Shown here piece by piece: positions 6,033 to 6,521 of a stretch of 6,521 nucleotides of DNA. Below the pieces are notes generated by a model. The model was not told where the DNA came from and did no database searches. It saw only the letters and a program-made list of their open reading frames with translations. Within the stretch, counting starts at the first letter, position 1, and each line of letters opens with the position of its first letter. The translations under genes were made by a program, and so were the position numbers. Source of the stretch: an uncultured Pseudomonadota bacterium (GTDB lineage Bacteria > Pseudomonadota > Gammaproteobacteria > Burkholderiales > SG8-39); contig CAIVVS010000029.1 of the NCBI GenBank assembly GCA_903909415.1, positions 1-6,521 of the forward strand. Reading direction: 5' to 3'.

Positions 6033-6521
6033 CCGTTCGGGTATTGCTGGAAAGTGTGCTGGCACCAGCGTGTGCTGTTTCGCGGTGCGAATCGGTCGGC
6101 AATGCGCAACAGGTACCTGTTTACCGGGGAGTCCAGGTACCAGGGCCGCATCGCCTTGAGGCGGTGGACCCGTTGGACCAGGGCCGTCAGGCGGGCCGCC
6201 TCGTCGGGCGGAACCAGGCCGGAGTCCGCTGCCTGGCTGCACAGGTGCAGGGCTTCCGCATAGTAGTTGTAGGTGGCATAGGCCACGAGCAGCCTGCGCA
6301 GCATCGCGGGGTCCCGGCGCGCAAGCACGTCCGAGCGCCGTCGGAAGAATATCGCGTCGAACTCCCAGAGCTTGGCCGCCAGGGTCGGCGAATTCGCCAC
6401 CACGCCCAGCGTGGCCTGGTGGTGTAGCGGCCCGCCAGGACCCGGCAGGTAGGTGCGCGCCGGGCGGACATCGTAGAGTTCCAGTCCCTGCCCGTCCAGG
6501 TAGGCGTGGATTTCGGCAAAT
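6029..6521 (-). CDS. Probable FkbM-family methyltransferase, C-terminal 163 residues (5' end outside window)
   Basis: The frame is open from the right edge to a TGA at 6031-6029. The first visible residues, FAEIHAYLDGQGLELYDV (1-18), followed by LWEFDAIFFRR (51-61), match the end of the FkbM methyltransferase domain. There a 'yL...GFelyd' strand is followed, after a loop, by a 'gelv..DalFlr' strand. FkbM enzymes use SAM to O-methylate sugars or related acceptors, and they are frequent in O-antigen, exopolysaccharide and flagellin-glycan loci. After the domain there is a tail of about 100 residues, mostly helical and rich in Ala, Leu and Arg (for example LRRLLVAYATYNYYAEALH, 74-92), longer than the usual FkbM ending. 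The SAM-binding motif would lie outside the window, so the assignment rests on the C-terminal pattern alone. The internal ATG at 6403 is not a start, because the frame and the domain continue upstream. Confidence 0.65.
   Translation of the reverse strand, partial: FAEIHAYLDGQGLELYDVRPARTYLPGPGGPLHHQATLGVVANSPTLAAKLWEFDAIFFRRRSDVLARRDPAMLRRLLVAYATYNYYAEALHLCSQAADSGLVPPDEAARLTALVQRVHRLKAMRPWYLDSPVNRYLLRIADRFAPRNSTRWCQHTFQQYPNG

Noticed and set aside
5977..6102. Upstream extension of the 295-residue methyltransferase to an ATG at 6102
   Set aside because: It would overlap the FkbM-type gene by 74 bases and adds a non-conserved-looking stretch. A better ribosome binding site precedes the ATG at 5976.

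Overview
The window is a compact, GC-rich run of biosynthetic genes, all read from the minus strand. It therefore reads from right (6521) to left (1). Third-position GC bias, short gene overlaps and frequent TTG/GTG starts suggest a high-GC proteobacterium, for example the Lysobacter/Xanthomonas group or Burkholderiales. That placement is inferred from composition and gene style only. No rRNA, tRNA, mobile element, CRISPR, promoter or terminator is visible, and no gene-free stretch exceeds about 52 bases.

In order of transcription the genes are: (1) the 3' end of a probable FkbM-family methyltransferase with a long helical tail, cut by the right edge (6521-6029); (2) a class I SAM-dependent methyltransferase of about 295 aa (5976-5089); (3) a half-size ABC exporter of about 571 aa with a TTG start, of the MsbA/PglK architecture (5042-3327); (4) a second class I methyltransferase of 240 aa (3330-2608); (5) a membrane-anchored or lipidated SGNH-type hydrolase/acyltransferase of 354 aa with a GTG start (2600-1536); (6) a GT-A type glycosyltransferase of 313 aa (1539-598); (7) the 5' part of another class I methyltransferase with a TTG start, cut by the left edge (625-1).

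The junctions are tight: ATGA overlaps at 3330-3327 and 1539-1536, a 28-base overlap at 625-598 and a 7-base gap at 2607-2601. This suggests one polycistronic mRNA with translational coupling. The two larger gaps (52 and 46 bases) are each spanned by a tiny open frame that overlaps the preceding stop and the following start.

Taken together this looks like the interior of a cell-surface glycan locus (O-antigen, exopolysaccharide or glycoprotein glycan). The glycosyltransferase would add a sugar and several methyltransferases would decorate it. The ABC protein could flip the lipid-linked glycan across the inner membrane, and the SGNH protein could add or remove an acyl group on the periplasmic side. 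Family assignments are well supported by motifs. Substrates, linkage and the exact glycan cannot be read from this sequence. The most notable property is that four of the seven genes encode methyltransferases.
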